64,000 nt of DNA from Dolomedes plantarius (taxonomy: Eukaryota; Arthropoda; Arachnida; Araneae; Dolomedidae), in assembly GCA_907164885.2 (NCBI GenBank), contig OU015496.1:132489875-132553874 (forward strand), read 5' to 3'. The notes under the pieces are model-generated. The model saw only the letters and a list, made by a program, of their open reading frames with translations, searched no databases and had not been told where the DNA came from. A program made the translations under genes and the position numbers. This document shows, piece after piece, positions 1 to 11,779 of this stretch; the stretch's first letter is position 1; every line of letters begins with the position of its first letter.

Positions 1-1172
1 AACAATTGTGCTGTATAAGTGACCTCAACATGCGTGCTATAGATGGTGATGTACCATGTGCAAAATATTTTTTATGCTCTCTTAACTTGTCTTAAATAAA
101 GTGTGGTAAGTGAATTCCAGTTTTATTCCTTTATTTTTTTGCAATGTGCTGATCTCTTATAATCACGGCCACAACTAAATATCCTTTACATTGGTGCCGT
201 TTGCAAAAAAAAAAGAAGAAAGATGGTGATGCTCAAAACCAATATAAAAATTACATAGTATCCAAAACCACATTACAAATAACAGATTAATATACACAAA
301 AACACAATATACACTAATTGCTCTCTGGAGTGTGAATAATAACATAGTATCCAAAACCACATTTCAAATAACAGACTAATATACCCAAAAACACAATATA
401 CACTAATTGCTCTCTATAGTGTGGTAAGTAGTTCTTAAAGGAAAGAGGAAAAAAAACATATAAGTCTATATACACCATTCAAACCCCCTTTGTAGTAACG
501 TTATGTCATATTAAGCTTTCAATTATCATCTTGTATCTTTTAATGGCTGAAATTCACAGCATACATATTTGTTGAATTTAGTTTTCAACTTAAATAATTC
601 TAGCAGTTGTAAAATTGATTAAATGTAAAAAAATCTGTCTTATTAATTCTATATATTTCTGCATGAACATTTCAATGACTGTACATTGACATCAATTAAA
701 GATTTTACACAATATGAGTTTGAACAGTTGACCTTTCACTTTAGGTACAGCAGCTATTATATTTTAAATATCAAGTTGCTGTCTTGAATTAACCCAACTT
801 TAAATTTAACTATTTGTCTTGAAAATAAAATAACTCATACAATTTAGTAGGAAATTTGGATCAGCCTGCAATTTCCCAAATATGTGCCAGGTGCTTTGAC
901 ACATAAACAAACACTGAATAAGTAAAACAATTACTACAATGCTAGAAATATGAGCTCTGAATGGGTTTATGGTATCAAATGTAAAGGATATTTAGTTGTG
1001 GCCGTGATTATAAGAGATCAGCACATTGCAAAAAAAAATAAAGGAATAAAACTGGAATTCACTTACCACACTTTATTTAAGACAAGTTAAGAGAGCATAA
1101 AAAAATATTTTGCACGTGGTACATCACCATCTATAGCACGCATGTTGAGGTCACTTATACAGCACAATTGTT
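1..1172. mobile_element. Non-autonomous DNA element with ~192-bp terminal inverted repeats
   Basis: The first ~192 bases are repeated in inverted orientation at about 979-1172, with only scattered mismatches. The outer ends read AACAATTGTG and CACAATTGTT. No transposase remnant is visible between the arms. The left border coincides with the window edge, so the true end and the target-site duplication cannot be checked and the superfamily stays open. The interior contains an 89-bp direct repeat. Confidence 0.8.
253..424. repeat. Two-copy direct tandem repeat, 89-bp period
   Basis: A unit starting ACATAGTATCCAAAACCACA at 253 recurs at 342 with a few substitutions. Both copies end in a TGCTCTCT..AGTGTG motif. 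It lies inside the long-inverted-repeat element, just internal to its left arm. Confidence 0.85.
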
Positions 1173-1952
1173 AGCACGAAGATTATGTGCTCTTGGAAAA
1201 TACAATTCTCAGCAAAAGAACCAAGAATCATCGGTCCATTCCATATTTCTGTAAATCTTTCGTAGACCAGTTGAGTCACACTTTATCACTCGCGCAACCA
1301 CGTGCTTCAGACAACCCTCTCTCCAAGAACAAAGACGTCACCTTCGCCGCGAACATTCGAGGAGTCACCTTTCATAATGTCCTTCCGCCGGAGAAATTTT
1401 CACACCTTTTCTGTTGCCAACGTTTTTTTAAAACTTTGTAGGAAGATCTGGAGAATGTCCGATTAGGCGATCAGGAGTGAAATAAAACCGGTTCCGTCTA
1501 GTTTCAAGTACGCTGCTTCCGAACCAGTTTTACGCTGATGTTTTCACAACAATATCACGATAACTTTTGCCCTTGAAATATGAAATAACACATTTCCCCA
1601 AATTAACCGATAGTATACTCTGTATAGAGAAACTTCGCTGTATCCAGAAAGTGTTGAGCTCATACATCGTATTCATTACCAAACTTGAAAATGGCCGTTG
1701 TCTTAATTTCGGTTTTATTGAAGTCATTTTATTAAGACTTTCAGAATCCAGATTTGGCAGCATCACAGGATTTTGCACTTTTATAGCCCACTTTTATATG
1801 CGCAAATTATTTTGAGTCGCAAATTATTTTTCTCTTACCCCAAATAATAATGCATGATAATAATCTTATTAATTTGCTTAATATGTCCCAGTTTTAATAG
1901 CTAAAAAAAAGTAATTTGTAAATACTTGTCACAACCATTAAGTGTATATATG
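1173..1952. other. Unassigned AT-rich stretch
   Basis: No recognisable gene or element. An 84-codon frame at 1187-1441 has no familiar motif, and its GC-richer part (about 1270-1410) has no visible partner elsewhere in the window. An overlapping antisense frame at 1530-1778 is equally uninformative. Confidence 0.5.
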
Positions 1953-2510
1953 CAGGGTGTCCGGGTTAAAGGTATCCAAAAGTCATGACTTATTTTTACG
2001 GAACTACCCTTTTAGAATTTAATTTTTTTAAATAAAAAGATCATCTCACCAAGTTGTAATATCAAGCATATATTTCTATCATATTATCATAGATTTCTAT
2101 TTGTGCACCTTTTGCAGCATGACTAACGTCTAATGTCCAGTTCATTACAAGTGTTTCGTGGCATATTAGGCGTTATTAGAATTTTTTGATTGGGGATTCA
2201 TTAAATCTGCTGTGTAAAAACAAAAAATTGAAACTGTGGAAGAGTTGAAGAAGCGTATCATTCAAGTAATTCGTGTAATAACTCCTGATATGCTACGAAA
2301 CACTTGGAGAGATCTGGATTACCATTTAGACGTTTTTCGTGCTAAAAAGGTACACTCATCGAAATCTATGATACTATGATCGAAATATATGATTGATATT
2401 CAAACTTGGTGAGATAATCTTTCTATTTAAATGTTTTTAAAAAATATTCTAATGGGTAGTTCCGTAAAAATAAATCATGACTTTTAGATACCTTTAACCC
2501 GGACACCCTG
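1953..2510. mobile_element. Snap-back Tc1/mariner derivative with ~240-bp arms
   Basis: The ends are CAGGGTGTCCGGGTTAAAGG and its inverted counterpart. The arms run inward for roughly 240 bases and cover almost the whole element. The right arm still contains a transposase C-terminal reading frame, and the left arm is the inverted copy of that region. Both arms therefore derive from the 3' end of one transposon. The right flank is a (TA)n array. The left flank reads TG rather than TA, so the TA duplication is not clean. Confidence 0.85.
2224..2379 (+). pseudogene. Transposase C-terminal remnant, Tc1/mariner-IS630 type
   Basis: An open stretch begins KIETVEELKKRI and continues with ITPDMLRNTWRDLDYHLDVF before drifting into a stop at 2377. 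The pattern 'ELK-RI ... ITP-ML-N-W---DYRLD-CRA' is the usual tail of one arthropod group of Tc1/mariner-type transposases, downstream of the catalytic domain. No upstream part of the enzyme is present. It sits in the right arm of the snap-back element, and an inverted decayed copy of the same codons lies around 2140-2195. It is a relic, not a gene. Confidence 0.7.
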
Positions 2511-2533
2511 TATATATATATATATATATATAC
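2511..2533. repeat. (TA)n microsatellite
   Basis: A short TA run directly between the snap-back element and the pogo-like element to its right. Confidence 0.9.
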
Positions 2534-2875
2534 ACACAAAGTGATTTCCGCTTATAAGAATCATGTTTGTTATTACTGTTTTTGATTCTTATAAGGGGTT
2601 GATTCTTATAGCCGAAATTTAGGTTTTTGGACAGGCACACACACACTTATATATACATATATTAGATAATTTACTATAAAATACTCTTTAATTTACGTTA
2701 ATTATCTTTTATTAAAATTATTTTTTATAATTTTAAAAATACAACTTAATTTCTAGACCTATAAGTTGATACACATGATTATAGTAAGAGAAGAAGAAAA
2801 ATCCTATATTTGTTACAACATACTAGTGCCGATAGTTAGTACGTGCCTTAGTACCTGCTTAACAGTTTTAACATT

Positions 2876-3058
2876 TCAACTACAGGAAGGGAGCAAGAAA
2901 AAGTTTTCTATGGAAGTTTGACGTAATGAAGTTTTCAGTAGGCTGCTTATACCTCTTTCAATGCTAATCGTCTCAGACGAAGATTCACCTTCTAGCTTAC
3001 GTTTCACGGTTCGATAAAGTGCTGAATCTAGTAATGTCACGTTTGCCTTAGTGGACAC
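2876..3058 (-). pseudogene. Possible Tigger-like transposase C-terminal remnant
   Basis: A 60-codon minus-strand frame ends with SLLKTSLRQTSIENFF followed by a short tail. Many Tigger/jerky-type transposases end in a short 'KQTTI-DFF' motif, and this resembles it. Nothing upstream of the frame aligns by eye with the DDE or CENP-B-like domains, so the assignment rests on this tail and on the terminal repeats of the surrounding element. It could also be a chance frame. Confidence 0.4.
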
Positions 3059-3128
3059 TTAGCCGAAGATTTATGTGTTACAGGGTCCAGGAAGCCGCAA
3101 CCAGGGTATGGGAAGTGGGAAAAAAGAG

Positions 3129-3159
3129 CCACTGACAAACTATTTTTGTTTGTCAGTGG
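3129..3159. repeat. Perfect 12-bp inverted repeat (hairpin)
   Basis: CCACTGACAAAC and GTTTGTCAGTGG are separated by a 7-base T-rich loop. The hairpin lies inside the degenerate pogo-like element. Confidence 0.9.
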
Positions 3160-3578
3160 AGAAAAGTGAAATAGGACCCGGACGGGTAAAGATGCCCCTG
3201 GGTTAAGCTAATAGGACATTGTTGTGCTAAAGCGTTTAAGGGTAAACTATTATGTTATGTTATGTTAAGAAAGAAATGGATGAATTTTACCACTATATTC
3301 CATCCCATCTTATCAATCTTTCTTTAATAAAGAAAGGAAAGAACTTCGTGCCTTTTGAGGGTTTAAGTGGCTTTTTGGGAAAAATGAAAGGAAAGCGAAG
3401 AGTGTAAACCGATTCTTAAAACCGGTGGATTGATTCTTTAAAACGAAAATTTTAACATGGAAATAATACATTTGTTTTTGTTTTCGCGATATTGATTCTT
3501 ATAAAAGGTTCATTCTTATAGCCACTAATCACTATAAGCGGTGGTTACTGTATATGTATATATATATATATATACATA

Positions 3579-4138
3579 CAGTCGGACCTCTATTTACGAA
3601 CTTTTCCTTGGAACCAAGAACATTTTTCGAATTTCTTCGTAAAATAACCTCCAAATAGTTTAGTGCATTCTCTGTTTAGCGAACTTTTTCTTGTGATCCA
3701 TTACTTTTTTTCTACATCTTTCTCAAGAAATTTCTGAACATTTCAAACTTATTGTTTCATTTAACACAATTTATTGAGATCAATGACCTTGAACTGGTTT
3801 TACCAGACTGCTAACTCAATGTCAATAAAACTCATTAATTTTAATATAATTTTTTTTTTCTTAATTGAAAATACAGAGTATTCCTGGACAATGTTTTGTG
3901 TCATTCTTGTTTTCCTTGCAAATTTCTTTCTGATGGGTAAGATATATAAAATAAAATCTATGAATTTACAAAATAACGGTGTGATTAATTACTATTTTTA
4001 ATAATATTTAGTGCTTATGAATTTAAAATATGTTTTGTGTAGTTTAAAGTATTCTAAAAGGGGAATCTCTATTTAACGAATTTTCCATATAACTTACTCC
4101 TGTTTGGGATTTAGACACTTCGTTAAATAGATGTCCGA

Positions 4139-4141
<3 letters not shown>
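3579..4141. mobile_element. pogo/Tigger-type MITE
   Basis: The terminal repeats CAGTCGGACCTCTATTTACG and the inverted CAGTCGGACATCTATTTAAC are flanked by TA on each side (3577-3578 and 4142-4143). TA duplication and CAGT...ACCTC-type ends are typical of the pogo/Tigger group. The 563-bp body is AT-rich and has no transposase. (TA)n arrays lie immediately outside both ends. Confidence 0.8.

Positions 4142-4210
<69 letters not shown>
4142..4210. repeat. (TA)n microsatellite
   Basis: About 34 uninterrupted TA units starting at the right end of the pogo-type MITE. Confidence 0.97.
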
Positions 4211-4212
<2 letters not shown>

Positions 4213-5245
4213 TCATTTTTACTTCAGTTACCTGTAGCATACAAGTTACTGATACGGGTACAAAACGGGCAAAATGTGAAGAAAATATTCAGGTGCGACT
4301 TTAACAAGTGCTACGGAGTTCGTTTTCTTTCTTTGCGTCTTACAAATCTCTAAAATCTTGAGGGAATTTCATCGTGTCCATTAGTTTGCTTAATCGATTG
4401 AGCGCGTCGGGTTTTATTTTTATTTGTTCGCAAGCTTATGGCATATATTGTGATTCCAGGAGACGCTTAAGAAGGGATTAGATATTTTGTATTTTTAGAT
4501 GCGATATTTCTTGTAAATGCCGCCAGTTAAGCCCCGAATAATTTGTCATGCTGTTGGAAGGACTTTTGACATTTAAAGAGTGCTATTAATGCTTTATACA
4601 AAGTAGGTATATATTTCTGAGCAGGTAGATTTTGGAAAAAAGATACGCTGTCTTTATTATGGTATCTTTTTTATTCTAAATAATTTAAACAGGTTTATTT
4701 TTTATATGTCCTAAACCACCTTTTTTATTCGCGGTTTGACAGATGTTTGATGTGAAAAAGTTTCAGTCCTTTTTTATACGTGCTATCATAATGCATAAAA
4801 AAAGTGAGAATACTGCATAATACAGTATTTTGTCATCTTGACAATAATATATAGTTTTTTAAAATTTGAATCCTTACTTTTATTCTTAATATCCACACAA
4901 TTTTTTCCTGACTAAGAGCTTTCCAATTATTTTCATTCGCATCCTTGTTTCTTCTTTTCATCTTTCGACATTCATCATCTTGATACAAAATTTATGGCTT
5001 TTCATCCTCTAGGGATGTACAAAATGAATCCACGTTTCTAATTGTACTTAAATAATTTGGAGGCATTTAGGAAAATGATTGTTTATTTTATACGAGCAGT
5101 TCCACTACTTTCCATTTTCTCACGTTTAGCAGTACGTAACTACTTTCGTGATTATTCTTATCAAAAAATTAAAGTTAAGTATTCTTTAAAAACTGCATGC
5201 TCAGTTGCCAACTTCTCCAAGGTACCCAGGAGGTCAGAACATAGG
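4211..5245. other. AT-rich intergenic stretch, nothing recognised
   Basis: No coding, repeat or structural signal could be supported. The start (ACAGTCATTTTTACTTCAG) looks like a transposon end, but I found no inverted partner. Confidence 0.5.

Positions 5246-5336
<91 letters not shown>
5246..5336. repeat. Compound (AC)n(AT)n microsatellite
   Basis: About 20 AC units (5246-5285) pass directly into about 25 AT units (5286-5336). The Thr/His- and Ile/Tyr-rich frames across it are artefacts of the repeat. Confidence 0.97.
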
Positions 5337-5340
<4 letters not shown>

Positions 5341-5401
5341 CTGTAGCGTACCAGGCAGTCTCGGAACTACGTTTCGCCCTTGTTATGGGATACAGGTTTG
5401 A

Positions 5402-5660
5402 AACCTGGTGGCGTAGTGGTTAAAAGCGTCAAGCAGCCATCCCACAGGTCCAGGGTTCAACCCTGTGACTGGGCAAGGTCGACTCAGCCTGTCATACCTT
5501 CAGTGGGTCTCATAAAATGAGGACCAAGCATGCTTGGGAACTAAACTCTGGGGGTCCCACGTCAGGTTGACCACCTGACTGAGACATATGCTGTATGGCA
5601 CCCCAAGCCCACGGTTACGAAAGCGGACATGGGTACCCCTGGTCCACATGTTGCGCCGTG
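5402..5660 (+). mobile_element. tRNA-derived SINE (copy with A and B boxes)
   Basis: The head carries TGGCGTAGTGG, a good match to an RNA polymerase III A box, and GGTTCAACCC about 40 bases later as a B box. The tRNA-like head is followed by an unrelated GC-richer body of roughly 200 bases containing TGGGTCTCATAAAATGAGG. The combination identifies a tRNA-derived SINE. The 3' boundary is uncertain and no clear target-site duplication was found. Confidence 0.65.
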
Positions 5661-5970
5661 AGTTTTAAGTTTGTGGGATACAGGATACCCCGAAGTTACA
5701 GGATAGGTGGGGCCGTTAAAAAGTCGCGTAAGTCGAGGTACAACTTTGCATATAAATTTTGTCTAGTTGAGACCAAGAAATTACAAAAACACCACTTTAA
5801 AGGAAAAATATTGTATAAAATTAAAATATTGTGTTGCATATTAATATTAAACTTATGTGCATGATATTAAAAAATATGTTCACGATTTTAAAAAATCCAA
5901 CAAAGTATTCGAGAAATTCTTCTATCACACTAGAAATAGGATCAGTTTAAGGAGGAGTTTCCGCCTCGTT

Positions 5971-6057
<87 letters not shown>

Positions 6058-6187
6058 CAAAGTTTCTTCCAGACACCGTTTAAAGTTTTTTTGGGAAATT
6101 TATTCTTAGATTTAAAAAGATGAAAAAAAGGGATCATCAAAAACTGCGTAACTCCGAGTTCGCGTAAATCGAGGGTATTACTGTACT
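5661..6187. mobile_element. Truncated pogo-like element with an internal (AT)n array
   Basis: The sequence ending at about 6183 (CGCGTAAATCGAGGGTATTACTG) is the inverted form of a pogo-type end, CAGTAATACCCTCGATTTACG. A related CGCGTAAGTCGAGGTA lies at about 5724 in the same orientation. No opposite end was found, so the element is truncated or rearranged. A (TA)n array occupies 5973-6053. Confidence 0.45.
5973..6053. repeat. (TA)n microsatellite
   Basis: An uninterrupted run of about 40 TA units inside the truncated pogo-like region. Confidence 0.97.
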
Positions 6188-8259
6188 TAATAAGGCTTAG
6201 AACATAGGTGTCCAAACTTTTGGCTTTCCTTGAACGCTTTGAGCGAAAAGGAATTGTTATTGGACCGTATATAAAATACATAGCAAAATTAACGTATATG
6301 GGAAACAAAAGTTACTTTATTTTATGTTTGTTTCTTGTTCCTTAGAATAAAGTTGAAAAAGAGGTTATCACAGCCATAAAATTAGTGGGAAATTAGTCCA
6401 TTCTCATGACTTGTCATCTGGTACTTCCTTTGATTGTTCACAGTTCTGCTCTTTCTAATGAGATTCATCAATGTTGTTTCCTGATTAATGTCATCATCTT
6501 TCTGCGTTAACTATATCTTTATCATTTCTGGTGTTCCAGCTGCTTAATATTACGAATAAATAATCTATTAGTTAGAGTTTTTGAATGAGTAACAACCCTG
6601 ACAAGCCGATTGGATAATATTAGTTAAACACACATATATATATATATATATATTTAACTAATATCGACTATGCCTCAAGACATAAACTATGCATATATAT
6701 TAAATACTAATACTGATTTCACGCAATGAAGCTTTAGCTTGAATGCTAATATAATAAGCTAAGCTAACCAAGCAGACAAGTTCTAACAGTTTAGAGAGTA
6801 AGTGCAATGAACAGCATATATTGTAATTTACTGCAAGTGCTCCTTATTCTTTAGTTTCGCTACTGAAAATTAAAGAGTAGTTTGATTGTTATGCGCCGAA
6901 ATTTTATACATTATTCTTTATTAATTATTAGTTATCTAAAACAGAAAATCTTCACAAAATGGAAGACAATTCTTTTATTGAAAATCATGAAAGGGTGAAA
7001 AAATATATAGATTCCATTTTTAAAATTATATATCGATTTATATTAAATATTGAACTTCTCATATAAAACTTTTTTCCGCATCTTTTTGTTTAAAGTAAAC
7101 TTATAGTACTTATCATTACGAGAAAAATTATTGCCCCGTAGGCAGTGTAATGAAAACCCACATTTTCACCCTATGCCATTATGTGGGTCAAAATGCTACA
7201 TCACATTGCTCTAACGTAATCGGTTTACGGTTTTAATATACGAAAGTGACTAATGATATTGTTATATAAATAAAACTTTTACTTAGAAATAAGGCAAATT
7301 TTAAATACTTTTGCCAAAACATATCCGATGCGAATAAAATCACTGATGTTTTCAGAAGCAATTATCCACTCAGAATTGGTAGATTTGCAGAGTAAGTTAA
7401 TTAATAAATTTATCACAATTTTTCATTAACTACCTTTTTGTTTAGCGACTCCTTTTCGCAAAGATTCCGAATTCTTCGTGAAATAATGAATGGTTTTTAC
7501 TAAAATTAAATAATAATTGAGCTTGAGGTAATCAAAGGAATAATGTTAGGATTGCCAAATAAGAAAACACATTGAAGATTGTTTAACTAAAATGTATCTA
7601 CACTTAAAACATTCGAAAAAGTTAGGAAACTTACTCTCTACATTTAAATCTATAGTAGAAATTTTTAAACAAAAGTATCAAAAATATAATGCATTTTTTC
7701 AAATCCAGAAATAAAGTCAAAGCTGCTTAAAAAAATTGTAAAAGTGTTTATAATTTATTTATCAATTTAAAAACACAAACTTAAAAATAAAACTTATAAG
7801 ATGTATTAAAACTTTGTATTTTTTACAAGAGATTTGTATTCTTTACTTTGTATTTTTCTCTACAAGAGTTTTAAATAAAAAAATATTTTAAATTCCAATT
7901 TATTATATATCGCTTAAAAGATATAAAGATGGATATTCCTCAAAGCTTAGCGTCAGGACAGAAGATAGACGAGTTCAAACGAATAATGTTAAAGAAAATA
8001 GATATATTTCATTTCGACCGTTTCAAGATAACGGTCTGTCTAACTTTCTAATCCTTGTTTAGCAACATTTGCCCTTGCCAAAGATGATGCAAACCTTTTC
8101 ATAGAAACAACAAAAATTTATTTTATTGTATAAGATAAATAAATATAAAAAAGCAGCTACTTGTAGTAAAGCGCTTTTAAATAAAAAACTAGCTTTATTG
8201 CATGTTTGCGATAAAAGTTGGAATCAAACTGAACGCCGACAGTAATTATAGAATAGAAT
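6188..8259. other. AT-rich intergenic stretch
   Basis: No gene recognised. The only structure seen is a roughly 14-bp inverted pair (AATATTAGTTAAA / TTTAACTAATAT) around a short TA run at 6617-6665. Confidence 0.5.
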
Positions 8260-9110
8260 ATAGAGTGAATATAGAGTGAAGTTATTTAGGACGTAGCCCG
8301 TGAGAGACAGCTTTATGAGCTTTGAAGAGGGGAAGGTCTGAGATAGAGACACAGATTAGTTGACGGAGCCTAAAGAAGACATTATGTTACACAGGCCTTT
8401 TATGTTAAATTTATGGTAGTCTGGTTTGGAAGGTGGCTACGTGCAAATCTTGGGTGGTCTAAAAAGAGCAGGCAGTGAGGGCGTGATGTTTTTAAGTTCA
8501 GAAGCCAATGAGAAAGTGTGAAGGGAGAATAGCGAATGAAAAGTTTACGGTGTCCGGAATGGCTGATTGAAGTTTATGAGAAGGTGCAGTTATGGGTGTG
8601 AAAGGGGATTAAAATAAAATATATAGAAAGAGTATTGGAAGAAAAAAAAAGAGAGAGAGTGTCTTGATCGGGGAAGCGGAAGGTCCCCATCTCCAGCACG
8701 ACATAAAAAGTGATACTTTAAGTGGACCTGAGGGTTCCACCTAAAACCCGTTCCGGATACTGTGTGGGTAGATAGAAGAGCTCCCCAGATTTCATATACG
8801 ATAAACTTAAAGAGAACGATTGCGTTGACTACGTAAAATAGAGAGGTCCGCACTCGAATTGCAGCAGAGACGAAGAGACCCAGCTCCCGTGCCACTGGCG
8901 AGAAGCGAACCCCATCGCGAGCGAAACAGTGAAGGTACACGTTAAAGAGAGCCCGACTACGATATCAACTAAAAGAGATTGATCCCTCATCTTGAAAGAA
9001 GTAGAGACAGCCCCCTGCCCAGTGGAGCAGTGTGACCCCGAACCCTCGGCGAGGCGAGAAGGCCAAAATAGCAAATTGGGTTGATGAAAAGCATTTGGGG
9101 TGAGTGTTAA
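8260..9110. other. Less AT-rich patch of unknown origin
   Basis: This patch is visibly richer in G and C than its flanks, especially 8660-9065. A minus-strand frame of 116 codons (8590-8940) has no recognisable domain. At 9099 the plus strand reads GGGGTGAGTG, a possible splice donor, so a 5' untranslated exon is conceivable. A solo LTR is an alternative, because AATAAA occurs downstream at about 9356. I could not decide between them. Confidence 0.35.
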
Positions 9111-10462
9111 ATCTCAATTTGATTGGTTAAGTTCCAGTTTGAGCTAGGTAAATTAGATTTTTCGTAAGGAAGGATTTTTTTAGTGAGAAAGTATTTAATG
9201 TTGAACTAATAGATAAGTTTATTTGTTTTGTGCTCGGGACGCTCCCTAACGTTTGCAAAGTAATAGTAAATACAATTTGTGAGAGATAAAAATATTGTGA
9301 ATTGATTTTGAGAAATGAAAGATTCTTTTTTATACTTGTAAATATTAAGTATGTAAATAAAGTAAGTTTTTTTATGTTAAAATCTATTAGTTTGTCTAAA
9401 TTGACAGTTGTTGGTGTTAAATTACGTGATCTAAAATTGAGAATAGTTTATTGTCTTTTGTTCATTTGCTAAATTCGACATCCAGGGCTTTGGGTTGTAT
9501 TCAACAAAATAAATAACCCAAATAATTTCTAAAATAAATAAATAAATAAATTGTACTAACCAAAATAATTACGATACACGCCCTACCAACTAAAGCTGGA
9601 TGTAGCAATACGACACTACTCTGTCATATAATTGATTTTTTCTTCAACGTCTTTGTTTATGCCATTATTTAGAAAAACCATTAAAAAAATTTAAATACTA
9701 CATGCATTTAGTTTGTACTTTATAGTTTTGGATATTAATTAAAATAAGTATAAAAAAATGAGAAAATAGCCAAAATAAATATTATAACTCACATTACGTT
9801 TTTAGGTTTCAAGTTCTTTAAAAGTATAAACTGTTGCTACGACTTCTTTTAAGAACTAGATAACGTTTGTTGAAAATGCAACTGTTAATTATCAACTATA
9901 CACTTTATTGCATCAATAGTTATACTAGATTTGTAGTTTTGTCTTTCCAATAATAACTTCGAAAACGATAAATTATTAGTTAAACACTAGATATAGGAAA
10001 AAAAATTACAACTTTAGAGTTAAATTTTTTTAAATGTTCTATTTATTAAGAGTACTCCTGCATAGAATCTTCCCTCCTCCTCTTTCAGTTAAAAAACAAC
10101 ACATAAGTTAGTAAATAAACCATTATTTACTCTTAATAGGTATTGATCTCTCAAAAACACTAACCCTGAATACGAACCCATAAATTTCGAAAACCACATG
10201 TTCAAGTACGATTAAACGTAGTAACTCAGTAATTGGTATGCAATTGGCTACGCCTGAGAGAAAATAACCTCAGAAACTTCAAATGTGGCCCCACAAACAT
10301 TTCTCTGTAAAATTACTATTCAGGAAGCCATCGCCTACAAGAAAACGCTGCAATTCGCTTCAGTGCGATACCCTTTAACTGTGCATATAAGATCGAAATA
10401 TTGTATAAACATTTCGGTGAAGATAAAAATTTATCTCTCACACATCAGGTTTCGGAATTGTT

Positions 10463-10498
<36 letters not shown>

Positions 10499-10942
10499 AT
10501 ATATATATATATATATTTAGGGTAATATAATCACGTAATATTGAAGGAAAAATAATGGAAGTATTTGTTTTTGATTCCGTATAAAGTTAAAATGGGTTAT
10601 AAGTAATTAAAATAACAATTTATAAATAACGATCAAGTAAATATAGAACACGTGGAAGCAATCTCACACTGTAAAAAAATATATCAATTCTTTTACAGTC
10701 ATACATTGAATAGACCGAGGTATTAACATGTATATACTTTGTATACAATGAAAAGAATGTACACTGAAGCGTTGTTTTTCATAGATATTTAATAAAATAA
10801 TTTCAACGTAATTTTTACAAGCTAAAATCCTGATGAGATCTTTTTACGAAATAAAAAATCTAATCCACTTTTATTTTCTCTAATCAGCTTCTTTTATAGT
10901 ACGTTTGTAAAATACTCAGAAGATATTTCATCTTAGGGAATT

Positions 10943-10981
<39 letters not shown>

Positions 10982-11563
10982 GATCTGATATTCAAATATA
11001 AACAAAAAATAATAATTTTACAAGTGAATTTCAAGAACAGAAATAAATATGCCAGTTACCGCAAATGAAAAATAGAGATTTAAAAAAAAGTTCTTTTTAT
11101 TTCTTGCAGCAGTAGGCAAAAATAATATAACAAATCTTCGCTGAAAGTCAACAAATTCCAGCTACTATAATTTTGCAGATCAGTCAGGAATTTAAATACA
11201 AATATTATTAAAAACACATATAACCGTTATCAAATAATAACATACGACCTTTAAATTCTTTTATAGCAAGATCTCCAGTCAGTCTCGACGATAAAACACC
11301 CGAAGATAAATCTGTCACCTAGCGCTACAAGAACGACGATTCAACTCAAATTTTTATTCCATCCTCTTAATCACCTGGGAAACAAAACTCGAGATGCCAC
11401 ACCGCTCAACCAAACCATTTTCCAACAATATACCCTATAGCAGAACTTATTTCTTACTCCATGGTAGACGCGTGAACGTGTTAAACCACAGTTTTAAATC
11501 ATGCGAACTCCAAAACATTACACGCTTGCGATAACACGCCAAGTTGGCCCCTAACTCGTAACA
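9111..11563. other. AT-rich intergenic stretch with simple repeats
   Basis: No gene recognised. It contains (AAAT)n-type runs at 9533-9551 and 10467-10500, a short (AT)n at 10501-10517, and a 29-base poly(A) at 10948-10976. Confidence 0.55.

Positions 11564-11779
<216 letters not shown>

Larger units (their letters stand above)
2534..3551 (-). mobile_element. Degenerate pogo/Tigger-like element
   Basis: The left end (CACAAAGTGATTTCCGCTTATA) and the inverted right end (CAGTAACCACCGCTTATAG) share a CAGT..CC..CCGCTTATA pattern. GATTCTTATA motifs recur near both ends. The ends resemble pogo/Tigger terminal repeats, and the element is bracketed by (TA)n. A possible transposase C-terminal remnant is on the minus strand at 2876-3058. 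The interior carries a perfect 12-bp hairpin at 3129-3159 and a short ATGTT-type repeat near 3250. Confidence 0.6.

Noticed and set aside
1187..1441. 84-codon frame as a host gene
   Set aside because: No domain, no start context or splice pattern, and an overlapping antisense frame of similar quality nearby.
8384..9507. Solo LTR bounded by TGTTACAC and TTCAACA
   Set aside because: The flanking bases do not form a target duplication, and no second copy is present to confirm the ends.
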